This document shows positions 12,062-24,800 of a DNA stretch of 64,000 bases, piece after piece. The position numbers and the translations under genes were made by a program. The notes beneath the pieces are model-generated. The model searched no databases and was not told where the DNA came from. It saw nothing but the letters and a program-made list of their open reading frames with translations. The number at the start of each line of letters is the position of its first letter. Position 1 is the stretch's first letter. Source of the stretch: Ricinus communis (lineage: Eukaryota; Streptophyta; Magnoliopsida; Malpighiales; Euphorbiaceae); contig NC_063260.1 of assembly GCF_019578655.1 (NCBI RefSeq), positions 22,592,888 through 22,656,887 on the forward strand, written 5' to 3'.

Positions 12062-14759
12062 ATGGCAAGGATGGTGGCAGCAGCAGTGATGGCAATGGCC
12101 CTATTACTGATGCCATTTTTGTCAAAGGCAGTGGACATTCATCAAATAAGACAAATAGCAGCCGAATATAATGTAACATGCGTGTTAGTTTTTGGAGATT
12201 CCAGTGTTGATCCTGGTAATAACAACCGCCTTCCCACTTTCATGAAAGGCAATTTCCTCCCTTATGGTAAGGACTTCTTTAATGGCCGCCCGACCGGAAG
12301 ATTTTGTAATGGAAGACTTGCTACTGACTTCATAGGTATATAACAGTTCAGCTTCTCCAATATATGAAATAGGTATATTAATTTGAATATTTTCTCTAAA
12401 TGTTTGTGCTTTAACTATTCCCAGAATAAGACTACAGAGTAGTGTATTATTCTTTAAGCCCTGTTGCCGTCAATGGAATCTGGAATGAATTTTTATTCGT
12501 ATTTTATGCTTATGCCTTATGGACATGGAAGGGAAGTTGGTTGAAACATAACTACGTGCCCTGTTTAAGTATTTGGTTCATTCTACTGCTTCATGTCAGA
12601 TAGCACATGCATGTCATTACTACTTACTTTGTCCTTAGCTTTAGTATAATAAGAGCTTGGAGTTTGAATTATGTAATCTGATTAACATAGTGATATATAT
12701 TGAGTAGCACGTTTTATGTGAAATATTTGTAGCTGAGGCAATTGGTTATACAAAAGCAATTCCAGCGTTTCTTGATCCTCACATAAAGCCAGTAGATTTG
12801 TTACATGGTGTTAGTTTCGCTTCTGCTGCTTCTGGTTACGATGACCTCACTGCCAATATCTCGGTAAGTCATATATGTACATATATAGTCATTTAAATTT
12901 ATAGCCCCATGGAGCCCTAAAACGGTACTAATTTGTTTCTGGGTGATGTAGAATGTTTTGCCTGTATCCAAGCAGCTGGAGTACTTCAGGCAATACAAGA
13001 TCCATGTGGTTCGGTTGGTAGGCGAGAAGAAAGCAAATGAAATCATAAACAATGCAGTCTTTGTTATGAGCATGGGTACAAATGACTTTCTTCAAAATTA
13101 TTACCTGGATCCAACCCGTTCGCAGCAATACACTGTAGAAGAATACGAAAATTACTTGGTTTCTCTCATGGTAAATGACTTTAAGGTACATACTTCAATT
13201 ATTTCTCGTCTTCGAACAAACTTGTCTAATAGTCTATAGTGGTCCGAGTTACTATTTTCTCCCATAGCAAAGAAAGACACTGTTATGTAACCATTAATTA
13301 CATCAGAACTTATATAATGACAATTAAATAATTATATTTTGTCTTTATATAATGATCACATTGATCATTTCAATTTGTAGAAAAAGAAAGTGATAGATTT
13401 TCTCTAGCTACTCTGGATATGTCACATTTTATAGGTGGATCAATAATGATTATAGAATAATTATGTATATCACTCTAGTTTAAATATGAATAGTTAAATG
13501 TAACAAATGGAGCTAAATTTTATATATATATATGTCTTGGAAAATTATTGAAAGAAAATTCAATTTGGTCATTGATTTTGTCACATAGGTTAGTTTAATC
13601 CTTTTTTAAATTTATAGATTTTTTAGCTCAAATCTTTATATATTTATCTCAAATTAACTCTATTTAAAAAAAAATGAGAGAGTGAGAGTTATTTTCTTTT
13701 GAAAATAAAAAATAATTAAAAATTTTATAATATTATTTAAAAATTATTTTATAATTATCGTACCATTAATATAATTAAACAATAAATAGTTATTAACACC
13801 ATTATTTTGTTAAAAACGCTTACACCTCCAACGCCTTCGACACCACCCTTGCTGTAATTATACCGTCATTATTAAACAAAAATAGTAAGAACATTTTAGC
13901 AATATTTATTTTTTTATTGTGTTTTATTTAAATATTAATATGTATTTTTTAATTTTAATAAATTATTATAAGAAATTAATATCTTTCTATTTTTCACTGT
14001 ACCCATTCTTTTTCTAGGGAGTGTATAACTCACTCTAACTTTTATATAACACAAAAGGGCTAATTTGAACTAAATATGTAAGAATTTGGACTAAAATATG
14101 GATTAAATTGAACCCGAATAATAAGATTAGTAGCCAATTTGAACTTTTACTTCAAAATTATTTAAACATGTGCCTTTAAGATGTTAGGTCAAAATGTACA
14201 GTGAAATAATTTTGCCCATAAATATCAAACTAACCTCAAGTTACTTTCCTACTATGAGTTTGAGTTCTTCTTATTTTTTTCATTGACGAAACCACTAACT
14301 ATTTTAATTGTTCGGTTGCAGGAAATGCATAGACTGGGAGCCAGGAGATTGATTGTTGTTGGAGTCCCTCCTTTAGGATGCATGCCACTTGTGAAGACAC
14401 TAAAGGATGAGAAAGGTTGTGTGGAAAGTTATAACCAAGCGGCATCCTCATTCAATACCAAGATAGAACAGAAGTTGGTTACTCTAAGGCAAACCTTAGG
14501 GATTAAATACGCATTTGTTGATTGCTATGGTATGATTCTAAATGCTATCCACAGCCCCAGAAAATTCGGTTTCGTGGAGACGGGGAAGGGCTGCTGCGGC
14601 ACAGGAACAATAGAATATGGGGATTCATGCAGGGGAATGAGCACATGCCCTGATGCATCGAAGTATACATTTTGGGATGCTGTTCACCCAACTCAAAGAA
14701 TGTACCAAATTATTGCTGATGAAGCTATCAATTCTCTTAACGCAGCACTCTTGCAATAA
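12062..14759 (+). CDS. GDSL esterase/lipase, secreted (4 exons, 358 aa)
   Basis: SGNH-fold serine hydrolase of the plant GDSL family, probably secreted to the apoplast; the natural substrate (acyl ester) cannot be told. Exons 12062..12335, 12733..12863, 12952..13185 and 14322..14759 are all GT-AG with matching phases and give 358 aa, the usual length. The start is the ATG at 12062; the upstream in-frame GTG is not a plausible eukaryotic start. Residues 1-23 form a hydrophobic signal peptide. Block I FGDSSVDPGNN holds the nucleophile Ser47; block II FASAASGYDD; block III GTNDF (Asn179); block V FWDAVHPT (Asp332, His335), so all catalytic residues are present. GVPPLGCMP and GCCGTG are family signatures. 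Intron 3 (1.1 kb) carries a transposon. It is paralogous to and convergent with the minus-strand gene at 19.2-21.8 kb. Confidence 0.94.
13541..14163. mobile_element. MITE-like element in intron 3 of GDSL gene 1
   Basis: The left end (about 13541-13670) matches the reverse complement of the right end (about 14050-14163) in diverged form; shared blocks include AAAATTATT/AAAATAATT, CAAATTGG/CAATTTGG, TTTAATCC and CTCAAATTA/GTTCAAATTA. The element is about 620 bp, AT-rich and has no coding capacity. It accounts for most of the 1.1-kb intron, which is otherwise short in this gene. No clean target duplication is visible, so exact ends are uncertain. Confidence 0.6.
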
Positions 14760-16217
14760 GGATATATAGTAACAGATGCCATTAATTTCTTTGGCCAGGA
14801 AATGCCAGTGATTTGTTGTAACCTTTATGGATGTGTGGATCCATAATTTTGCATTGCTGTTGTTGATATGTTTTAATTAAATTAAAATGATTTTTGTTAT
14901 TATTCCTTTGTTTCTTTCTTTTCCCACCTTGTATTTTGGTCACAAACGGCCCATGTATGCGTTTGATCTCTTTATTTTTCTGTGCGCGAGTCAATGAAGC
15001 ATAGTAAGAAAATATAATGATTTCAATTATTCTCCTGCTCTTGATTCTCTGTCCCACTAATAAGAAAAAGAATAAAATTGAGTGAAAAAGAAGAATCCTC
15101 CAACAATTGGCGCTTCCATTCCAATTTCGGGCTTCAGTTCTGTCCCTACTACTAGTGCCAATGAGACGAAGGAGTATTACTGCCCTCTTGCCACAAATAA
15201 TGAATCCACTCTTGTATGGCTCAATTATTGTTTAATTTGTAACATCTTTTATTAAATCTTTTTTATAGTTTCTTTTTCTGTTTCTATAAATTGGAAATAG
15301 AAAAGTTGTGATATATCATTTTGATAATATTAGATTTGATTGATAAGGCATGGTATTGAATTGATTTTTGAGGGGATATAATATATAAAGAAATAAAAAT
15401 GGATTATTGTTATTATTGTAGTTCCCAGTGTTGTCAACGCTTATTACTTATTGCTGTTGTTATTGCATAATGGTGCAAGTAATGTATTTTATATGTTTAT
15501 TAGACAGTGAGCGAATTGTTTTATTATTTTTATGTATCTATCTAAAAGAATTTATAAAATTTGATCAAATTTATATAGTACATTTTAATACGTGACTTTT
15601 ATATTAAATCACATACTAAAATGTTTTTATGTAAATTTTTTAAAAATAAATTTTTTTATGTAAATTAATTTAAAATTTTATAATTTTTATTCAATAAATA
15701 TATAAAAATATTAAAAAGTCACTGTAAACTATAGTACTTTAGAATTCACCTAGACCGTAATGATAGCTATTATTAAAGTTTGTTATTTATTTATGCAAAA
15801 ATAGTTATTATTTTTTTGAATCTAATTCAAAAATGACTGTTTATTTATTTTTCTAATTTATGCTCTTCTATATAAAAAGTGTAATTTATTTTATTAAAAA
15901 TTGAATAAATTGATAAAAGATACTAAATTTTAATTAAAATATATAGCTAAATAAGATTTCACCAAAAGAAAAAAAATAACAAAAAAAGTTAAAAGGACTT
16001 GTATGGCGACCCTTAAAGAGTCGAGTAGCTAAGTTTAATTTTATTTCCATTGTATATTAAAATTTTACATCACTAAAGAATTAGAAAAAAATAAATAATT
16101 TATAACATTTAAAGTATCGTTCACTCAACTCCTATTAAAATCAATTCAATTTGTAATATAATATTATAACAGGTTCAACTCAATTTTTTATTTTTTTATT
16201 TTTCTATTTGAATGTCT
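14760..16217. other. Intergenic region downstream of GDSL gene 1
   Basis: The 3' UTR of the GDSL gene probably lies in the first 200-300 bp. The remainder is AT-rich spacer without a supported gene. Confidence 0.45.
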
Positions 16218-16225
16218 AGTCCAGC

Positions 16226-16762
16226 TAGACCTGTTCATGGGCCGGGCCTGGGCGGGCTCGGGCTGGGTCTAACCGGGCTTGATTTTATTTTGAACAAGCC
16301 CGAGCCCGCCCAAGCCCGGGAATTTTTTAATATCTCTGAGCCCAAGCCTGAGCCCGAATTTTTTTAAAAAAGTCCGGCCTGGCCCGACCAATTGTTAAAC
16401 CTGTAAATACAGGTCGGGCTGTGCGGGTTTGGGTCGAGGTTGAGTTTAGTTTTATTTAAATATATTATTAATAACAATAAAATTATAAACAAAAATAATA
16501 GGTAGCTAAGTGGTAAGTAGCACTTAATTATAAGTTAAAGATCACAAGTTCAAATGCTAGATATGACATTTTTTTTCTTCTAATTAAACTAAACGTCGGG
16601 CCGGGCCAGACTTGGGTTTTTATAGAAATCCCAAGCCCGGCTCCAAAAATTCTGGCTTTTTATGGGTTCGGACCGGGCCGGGCTTGTACAGAAAAATTAT
16701 TATCCAAGCCCGGCCCGAAGAGTGCGGGCCTGGGCGGGTACCCAGGCCCATGAACAGGTCTA
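16226..16762. mobile_element. hAT-type non-autonomous element with perfect 8-bp TSD
   Basis: A 537-bp element bounded by inverted repeats starting TAGACCTGTTCATGGGCC at both ends. It is flanked by identical 8-bp direct repeats AGTCCAGC (16218-16225 and 16763-16770), the hallmark of hAT insertion. Both arms are strikingly G+C-rich, built from degenerate GGGC/GCCC repeats (for example GGCCGGGCCTGGGCGGG), while the middle is AT-rich. The arms can pair extensively, so a transcript would fold into a long hairpin. There is no transposase; the open frame crossing the right end is spurious. The intact TSD suggests a fairly recent insertion. Confidence 0.93.
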
Positions 16763-16770
16763 AGTCCAGC

Positions 16771-19169
16771 CCAATCCACGTTGCTTATCAAATTCTACTT
16801 TTAAAAGCAAATTTCAGTTTGAAGTGATAATTCAATATCTAAGTTAAATCCGATAGTATTTAAAGAAGAATATTGATGATTTTACATTACTAAGATAATA
16901 AGAACACAAATAATTTATAAGAATAAAAATTTAACCAATTAAATGACTAGTTCTGATTATTTTAACATCCGTTGAATCGAAGCCTAATTTTGCTATTCAT
17001 GTTGATAACTCTAAAAAATTGTAATGCTAAAGATTTATTAAACACCTATGGACTTAAGTTGAAATTTGAAGGGACCAAAATATGAAAGGGTTATGGGTGG
17101 ACGCAAGTTGGTTTAAGAGGGCTAAATAAGAGTTTGAAATAAATTATAAAAACAAAAAAAAAATTCTCCTTTTTAGGAAAAAAGGAACTCAAACTGAATT
17201 TCTTTAAAAAATGCTATAAAGGTAAAAATAAAGTTTTGAAAAGTTAGATTTCAAGCCTTAATTAGAATCAGACGCCCCATGCTTTTAGCAATAAAAAGAG
17301 AGCCTAAATACAAAAACTATATCGTGATTTCACTATTTTATAATTTTAATTTATAAATTTTCAAATAAAACAGTATATAGCTATAAATTATGATAAAAAA
17401 TATTTCATCATTTAAAGAATATTAATACATAAGGATTCAATCATTTTTACTATAATCAACATCATAATTATATTGTTTGTATTCGATAACTTGCGTTTTA
17501 ATTTTAATGATTTATAATTATTATTTGACTATTAAATTACGATATAAAAAATTATTTATATGATGAAATCGATTTAATAGTTACACAATTTTGTTTTAAG
17601 TTATTAGGCTCTAAATCAATATTATTAAATATGAAAAATATAATGATGACTAATAAAGTAAAAATAATTAATTTTTATCAATCGGTATATTTTAATAATA
17701 AGTTTTTTTTTTCAATTTTTAATTCTATATTTTTTATTTTAAAAAATATATATTAAAAATTATTAAATTGTTATCCCTAGAAAAAACAAACATCCTTTTA
17801 CCTGGTTAAATTTATATAGTTAATCAAATTTTTGGGGTATGTGCGGAACCAAGTTGAAATAATGTTTTTATTATCCTTATTCTTAATAATATTGTGCTTA
17901 AATTTGTACTCTTTTTTTTTTTTTTTTTTTTTATATAGATTAGATAAAACTCTTACCAGTTTAATAATAATTAATATATTACTAAATTCAGTGTTTTACG
18001 AGTTTTGTCAATATAGTACTTTTCTTGTATTTTGAAAGATATTAGTTTAGTCTTGAAAAGTTATTGATTACCTCAACGAATTGATAAGAAATATTATATT
18101 TTGAATGTTTTATATTTAGATAATAAAATTATAACATCATTTTTAAGTTCTAAACTATTTTACAGACGTCGCTGATTTTAGAAAATTAATTATTATTTTT
18201 AATATATTGTATCTAATTATCTAATGAGTAATATTATATTTTAATTATTTTATATTTAAATAATAAAAATATAATATATTATAAATTTTAAATTATTTTA
18301 TACGTTTCACCTATCTATTAATAATAGATGCTTTCCATAGCCTTAAAAAGAAAAATATGTTAGGATGTATCTAAAAGCAGCTGTTGTCCTTAGTATTATT
18401 TCTTTTTCAAGCCAGTTAAGTTTCAATTGTTAGTATTTGAGATCCATTCCACAATACATTTCAAAACCAATTAACAAAACAAAGTCTCCCCCTAATTGAA
18501 AAGGCAAAAACAATGATTGCTAGTTTTTTCCGGAATTCATTTGGCATAGCCCTTTGGAAATTAAATTTAATTCTTTTTTATGTTTCATCAACCAACTATG
18601 GAAAAATATGGATCTCCTAACTTCTTAAGGTCATAGTTTTAAAAGGTAATTTTCAAAAAAGAAAATTAAAAATTTCCTTCAAAAAACTAAAAAGTTGAGT
18701 TATGTGCCAAACTAGCTCAAACAGAGAATCGGCCTGCAATGTGTGGTACAAATTCGATAAGGAGCGGAGCATTTCAGCCAAATTTAATTGAGCAATCAAT
18801 TGAACACACGTAAATTTGCCGTCCTCAGAAGCTTGAGGTCAAAGCCTTTATCTGCCATTTGAGAACTAGCTTGCAGATATGGCATCCGAAACTGGTCCGA
18901 GCGGACGGGCAAGTCCATGAAAATGAGAAAAGAATTTATTAAGATCACAACCCAAATAAAATTCCAGAGAGAATAATATTAATAAAATACAATCATATTA
19001 ATCGAGTGATTTCACAGTTTCTATAAACACTTGATACTTCACTAGTTCACTGAGTGTATATAATTCTATAATTAAAACTTTTTCAAGAGAAAAAAAATAT
19101 TAAAAAAAGGGAAAAAAAGAAGAGAATTATATATATATATATATATCCCAATCAAATATTAACAAACAT
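16771..19169. other. AT-rich spacer between the two convergent GDSL genes
   Basis: Very AT-rich with homopolymer tracts (for example the T run near 17911-17932) and an (AT)n run near 19129-19146 just past the stop of the minus-strand GDSL gene. I found no gene, RNA or clear element ends. Confidence 0.45.
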
Positions 19170-21799
19170 TTAGGAATCTCTGATCAAAGAATCGATGGTA
19201 GAACGTGTAGCCAGAAAAACGTTGTAGTATGTTGTCTCAGTTGGATGTATTGAATCCCAAAACACATACTTGGATGTATCAGGGCACACTAGTGATTTTG
19301 GATTGCACAAAATTCCTGCTTCCAGGTAACCCGTTCCACAACACCCAGCATTCACCACATCAAATGCTTTACGTGAACCCAACAAAGAAAAAAGAGAACA
19401 AAAAAAAAAGTATTATTAACTCTGACATAGTAAACCTAGAAAACAATAACAGTAATGTTTCTGTACTTACCAGGGCTTGCGGCACCTTGGATCATGTTGG
19501 TGAGCGGTCCATATGCATCAGAGATGCCAATCTTGACACCGAGATTTGATAATCGACTTTGCATGAGACTTAATTCATTTTGGAGCATCTGGTTATATTG
19601 TTTCCCAATAGAGGAAAAATACTCAATGCAACCACGTTCCAAAATGGCATCGTGAGAGAATAGGGTTATAACAACAGGCAAACAGCCCATTGGCGGTAGT
19701 CCAGTTACTGATATTCTTCTTGCTCCTTCATTAATCAAATCCTACAATTGCGTATTCAACAAACTTTAACTGTGAATTATTAGACATTGGTTCATTATAT
19801 GAGGCACTGTGGTCCACAGGAATGCCCCTCTTTGCTTTTAGCAATTAATATTCACCTGTACTAGTACTTAATTAATATCCATCACGTGGATAAAACGGAC
19901 TTAGAAATTTAGTTCAGTGGTGAAATCAAAATTTTACAGGAGCGTTAATTAGAAAAATAATCAATAGACAAATTTTAGGAGTTAAAGTTAAAAAATGTAA
20001 AATAATTAGAAGAATATTTTAGAGATTAGAGGTAAAAAAAGAAAAGGAATATGTGCAGGTACAAACCTGAATGAACTGTAAATTTTTATGCAAGATGAAC
20101 TGCTGGTAAGCTGAAACGGAGAAGGTCTTTCGTCGAATTGGTAAAGTAAAATAATTAACAACGAAGTCATTTGTTGCTGCACTCACTATAAATAAAGCTT
20201 TCTTTATATGATTTTCTGTTCTTTGCTTTCCGATTGCAGATTCCAGCCTTATCCTGTACTCTTTTAGATACTCCACTTGCTTTGGGATCTCTATCACATT
20301 CTGTTCCAATTCAAAGATTGTTCAACTCAACTAAATCCTTATCTAAAATTAGACAGCACATCTTTTTTCTTTTCCAATAATTTATATATTTGCTGAATTC
20401 AAAAATTACTAAATATTATAAGTATTAACTTATTAAATTTGCAAAGTGAGTTGTTTTACAAATTTTTCAATTGATGAAAACTATTAACTTGTTAAATATT
20501 AAGTATAAAAAGATCAAGAAAAATGGATGACAATTAATTATGATATGTGGAAGTTGGCCTACATGGCAATTAAGTATAATGAAAACAAACAAACCAAAAA
20601 GTGATAATCTACAAAAGTGCCATCTAGTTATGATATGCGCAAGTTAATATTGGCATTTATAGGATGTAGCTATCAGTTCTCTCGTTTCACCATGTGTTTG
20701 TCGCCGACTTTTCTTTTTTCTTTTCCGGTCGAGTTCTTTTTTAAAAAAAATAAAATAAAATCCTACAGTAACTGGAAGTAGGGCCGTTATTTAAAAGTGA
20801 CACTTCAGTTATGTTTCGTTTTCTTTTTATTATTAAAATGTTTGAAACTTACCGGTGCATTTCTAGAATGCTCGCCCTTTATCACGCTCAAGCACCACTT
20901 CACATTTCAGTAGCTTTTATTCATTCACTTGTCGCTTCCTGTTCTAACTCAATAAATATATTTAATTGTTATATTTGGTTTTTATAAAAATAGGATTTAT
21001 TATCCATAAAATTTTAACCATATCTCTCGTTTTATATATATATGACTAACTAATTTACAGAAGTTCGGAGGATTAACATTCATGTATTGACCCAAAGAAG
21101 AGTACTATTAATATGAATTTTATGTAATCATATGCTATATCTATATCCCTAATTAATTCGTGTCTGTTAGGTCATTTATCACTCAGTAGTTAGCTATTAA
21201 GCTATTTGATGCATGGCTAATTTAGTTATAATGGTTAATAGTGATCGTGAATTAATGTATAGAGAGAGAGAGAGAGAGACGCTTATTTGTGGCGTGAGAG
21301 GATCAAATCCGGTGCCTGCAGAGGCAAAACTGACTCCAGTCATAAGCTCCTCAATGCTAAGAGTTGGGTCCAAATATGGAGGCACATACTCTTTGGCGCC
21401 AACATATGAAGCTGTGCGCCATAACAGCATGTCAGTAACACCATGTATACTAACATAATTAAAAAGCAGAAAGAAAGGACCTACAAATATAATGTCAAAC
21501 TTACCTATAAAATCAGTGGTGAGCCGTCCATTAGTGAATCTTCCAGTTGGAACTTGATCGGGAAAATCTTGTCCGTAAGGTGGAAAATTACCCTTAAAAA
21601 TTGTTTTAACATAGTTGTTGTTTCCTGGATCTACCGTGGAGTCTCCAAACACTAGAATAGCAGTGACCGAGTTATTTGAAGCCTTTCTTGGATGTGCTAG
21701 AGCTCCATTTCCAGCACTGAAGATTGAGAAATACACAAGAACATGCAACAGAAGACGAAGAAGAAGCGGAAGAAGAAAGTGTTTGTGACATGTTTCCAT
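19170..21799 (-). CDS. GDSL esterase/lipase, secreted (5 exons, 375 aa)
   Basis: Second SGNH hydrolase of the plant GDSL family. Exons on the minus strand: 21505..21799, 21281..21411, 20067..20300, 19471..19741, 19170..19366; phases agree and total 1128 nt (375 aa plus stop). The leucine-rich N-terminus (about residues 8-29) is a signal peptide. Block I FGDSTVDPGNN (Ser54), block II FASAGTGFDP, block III ATNDF (Asn186; Ala replaces the usual Gly before TND), block V FWDSIHPT (Asp348, His351): catalytic residues are kept. Exons 2 and 3 have exactly the lengths (131 and 234 nt) of those in the paralogue at 12.1-14.8 kb, but there is one extra intron near the end. That junction leaves SPAFDVV, two or three residues shorter than the usual SPxKFGF, and the donor of intron 2 (AGC|GTCTCT) is weak and abuts a TC repeat. 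Confidence 0.91.
21253..21279. repeat. (AG)n microsatellite abutting a GDSL 5' splice site
   Basis: The AG run on the plus strand (TC run on the coding strand) begins directly after the exon 2 donor of the minus-strand GDSL gene, so the intron starts GTCTCTCTCT. Repeat-length changes here occur within the first intron bases. Confidence 0.9.
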
Positions 21800-21877
21800 G
21801 GTAGTTGAGTGAACTTGGTAGCCAGCAATTGCTTTGCTTTGAAAGGAACTGGAAATAAAAAGTAGGAAATCGCCATT

Positions 21878-21887
21878 AATTTATAGT
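21878..21887 (-). promoter_or_regulatory. Putative TATA box of GDSL gene 2
   Basis: The minus strand reads CTATAAATT about 80 bp upstream of the ATG at 21799, a good plant TATA element by sequence and position. Inference only. Confidence 0.55.
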
Positions 21888-21889
21888 GA

Positions 21890-24800
21890 CCAACGACTAA
21901 TGGCCAATGTATGTGTATATGGTTGGGTTGTTTATTTTTGTTAAATATGATAAGGTGGGTCACGTACCAGAAGAAATTTGATTGACAGAACTGCCCTTCT
22001 GTATTTGTTTTCTTTTCTTTTTAACCCTTTCAAAATTCTTACCGACTCCGCTCAGTTTGCTGAGGTCTGGAAACTTTCTCTTCTTAACCACTTCAATAGT
22101 GTGAACAGGCAGAGACGGTGAACAGAAGGACAAAACCTCTGTTGCTCCCAGGCCAGCAGCAGCAGGAGCAAAAACCTAGAAAGTGAAAAAAGCAATCTCC
22201 AAAACGGTGCAACTTTGGTTCCTTTTGTAGTTTTTCACGCTCTACTGTGGCAGCCTTCACTTCTGTTGTTCTTTTTTTCCCTTACGATTTGCAGACAATT
22301 ATTTTATCGCTGTTTTGTTTCTTTTCTTGTTTTGTTTTTGCTATAGACAAGAAATTGCAATTAATCATCAATGAAATGCTAGAATTATTTGATTAATTTA
22401 TACTTTATAACACCAAATATATCTAGGGTAGAAATTTTGGGTTTACAATTATTATCTTCCCATAAGAAATTAAGAATGAGTGCAGACCAGAATAATATTA
22501 GCATGTCACTAGGCATGCATAGATGAGATAGAGCTCCTATATATTGGGTTTTTCCGGATTTCATTTGGACTTTGATATTAGAGGTGTTTATTATTTTTCA
22601 GAATTATGGCTCAATTAACTTTAAAGCGTAGTCTCCTTTTGTAAATTAAGAAGAAAAGGCCAAAATGTATATGGGGGATTTGGGCAGAGTAGCCCAGCTA
22701 GTTGCGACTTGCGACTTGGGAGCATGCGCACAACGTGGAAAAGCCAGATTTATTGGGTTTATGCTGCGTTTCAGTAGCGTTATAAGCTGCTGCCACGTTG
22801 CCTGCTGCATCAAAAAGTCTTATCCTATAAAAAAATCTAGAATAATTAAAAAATATTATATAAAATAACAAAAATCTGTTCTAAATTAAAAAATATATAC
22901 ACATCAAAATAATTCTTAAAATATTACTATATAATTTTAAAAAATAGACGTATATCTGTCTTCTATATATAAATATATATTATATATAAAACCTCAAATA
23001 TATATATTTTTTAATATTTGTTATGATTTTGATACATAAACATATATGACAGATATTTTTATATATTTTTGTATGATTAATTATATTAATTTTAATCCTT
23101 AAAAAGAATATATGAATTATATTATATTAGTTATTAATAAATTTTTAATTATACAATTGATCTCTAATCTGAAAAATAACAAATTGTATAAAATTTTAAT
23201 AATATAAGTAATCTGTCAATTTGACAAATATTTTTATATAATCTAATATTTACTGTATCCGATAAAACATTAAAAAATTTATTAAGTAGGATATTTTAGA
23301 ATATTTTTAATTATTATCTGAATAAGATTTTGAAAATTCTATTATAATATTTTTACTAATTTATTTTATAATAATAAAATATTACACAATGTGTAAATAC
23401 AGAAGATCTAACACTAAAAAGGACTTGAAATAGGATCAAAGAAAAAAGAAAGAACTTCAATACACAACCTACTTGCATGAAACTGATGTAAAAGTTATTT
23501 AGATGATTTCACAAATTGCAGACTTAATTAATTGCTAAATTTTTTATAGGTCTTAATTTCACAGTACCATTGATAATTAGATAAATATAAAGAGTATGTG
23601 AGCAGTAGAACATTTTAATATTTATCTATAATTCGTGATATTTAGTTCTTAGAAAAAGAAAAGGCATCCTACTTTGTCATAAAAAAATGAAGTGGAGCTT
23701 GGTGGTGAGAAACCCAGCTGCACTTGAAATCATCATGAAATTGTGGACCAATATTCCGTCCGAGTCTTTTTACCTAAAATAAAGTAAGAAATGGATTGTT
23801 ATTATTATTATTATTATACGTGTGCATTTGAGAATGAAAATGCTAGCCGTGAACTTGTGGTATGAACTATTGAAAGTGGTCTCAGAAGTGCCTTTTTACG
23901 TATTTCTTTTGTGGGTTAACTTATACCCTTGTTGTAAGAATATTTTTATACTTATATATTTATATAAATAAAATTTATAATTATGAAAATATTATAATTT
24001 AATAGAAATTTAAATATTATAATTTTTGTTTAAATTTAAAATTTAATAATTATTAAAATAATAATAATTAAATACAAAAAAATTATCACTCTAGAGAAAT
24101 TTAATAAGTTATAAATTTCTAAGTCATATTTAAAAAAATTATCCCTCTATATATACAAAATGAGAAGGAAAACAAATATAGAAGGCGTGTTATAATTTAT
24201 TCATTTTAAATAGTAGTTAACTAGATATGTATATTAATGATGAACTAAAAAATGCGCTAAGACAGATTGATGTCCCTTGGTTGGCCCTATGTACAATACA
24301 GTTAAGCCATAAATGCCTAGCATTGTAAGTATCGACTGGGGTCCAAATACATTGCAAATAGTTGCCTGCTTTGGTGAGCTAATTATAGATAAGAGAGACG
24401 CTGCAAAATATCCAACTATCATTATAATCTGCTCATTAAAATGACTGAATTTAATATCTAATTTCTTTCCCTTTTACCACTGACTCTGATATTTTAAGTC
24501 GTGTGTATATAAAATGAAGTTTTTGTGGCCGAAACTAAAACAGCAAATGAGGTTGTATTCACAATCATTTCGGCACCCTTAGTGTTCAATTATTTCTCTC
24601 AAATCTGCAAGACTAGGGGTGATTATATGTAGAAAGTTAAGGACAGCAAGAGATCATTATGTGTAGCTCCATATGTAACACCCTCCTTTAGAGCAGCGGT
24701 TTAATGAGACTTTTTTTCTTATTTTATAATTTAAAGAAAATATTTCTATGGTCCTTTTTATATGATAAAACTTTGCCTTCATGGGATGAAATTTCATTAA

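Noticed and set aside
16612..16827. 71-residue Gly/Pro-rich frame
   Set aside because: It lies across the end of the hAT element and results from its GGGCC repeats.
24234..24422. Hydrophobic 62-residue minus-strand frame that looks membrane-like
   Set aside because: No splice context, family signature or neighbouring exon could be found; left as unassigned.
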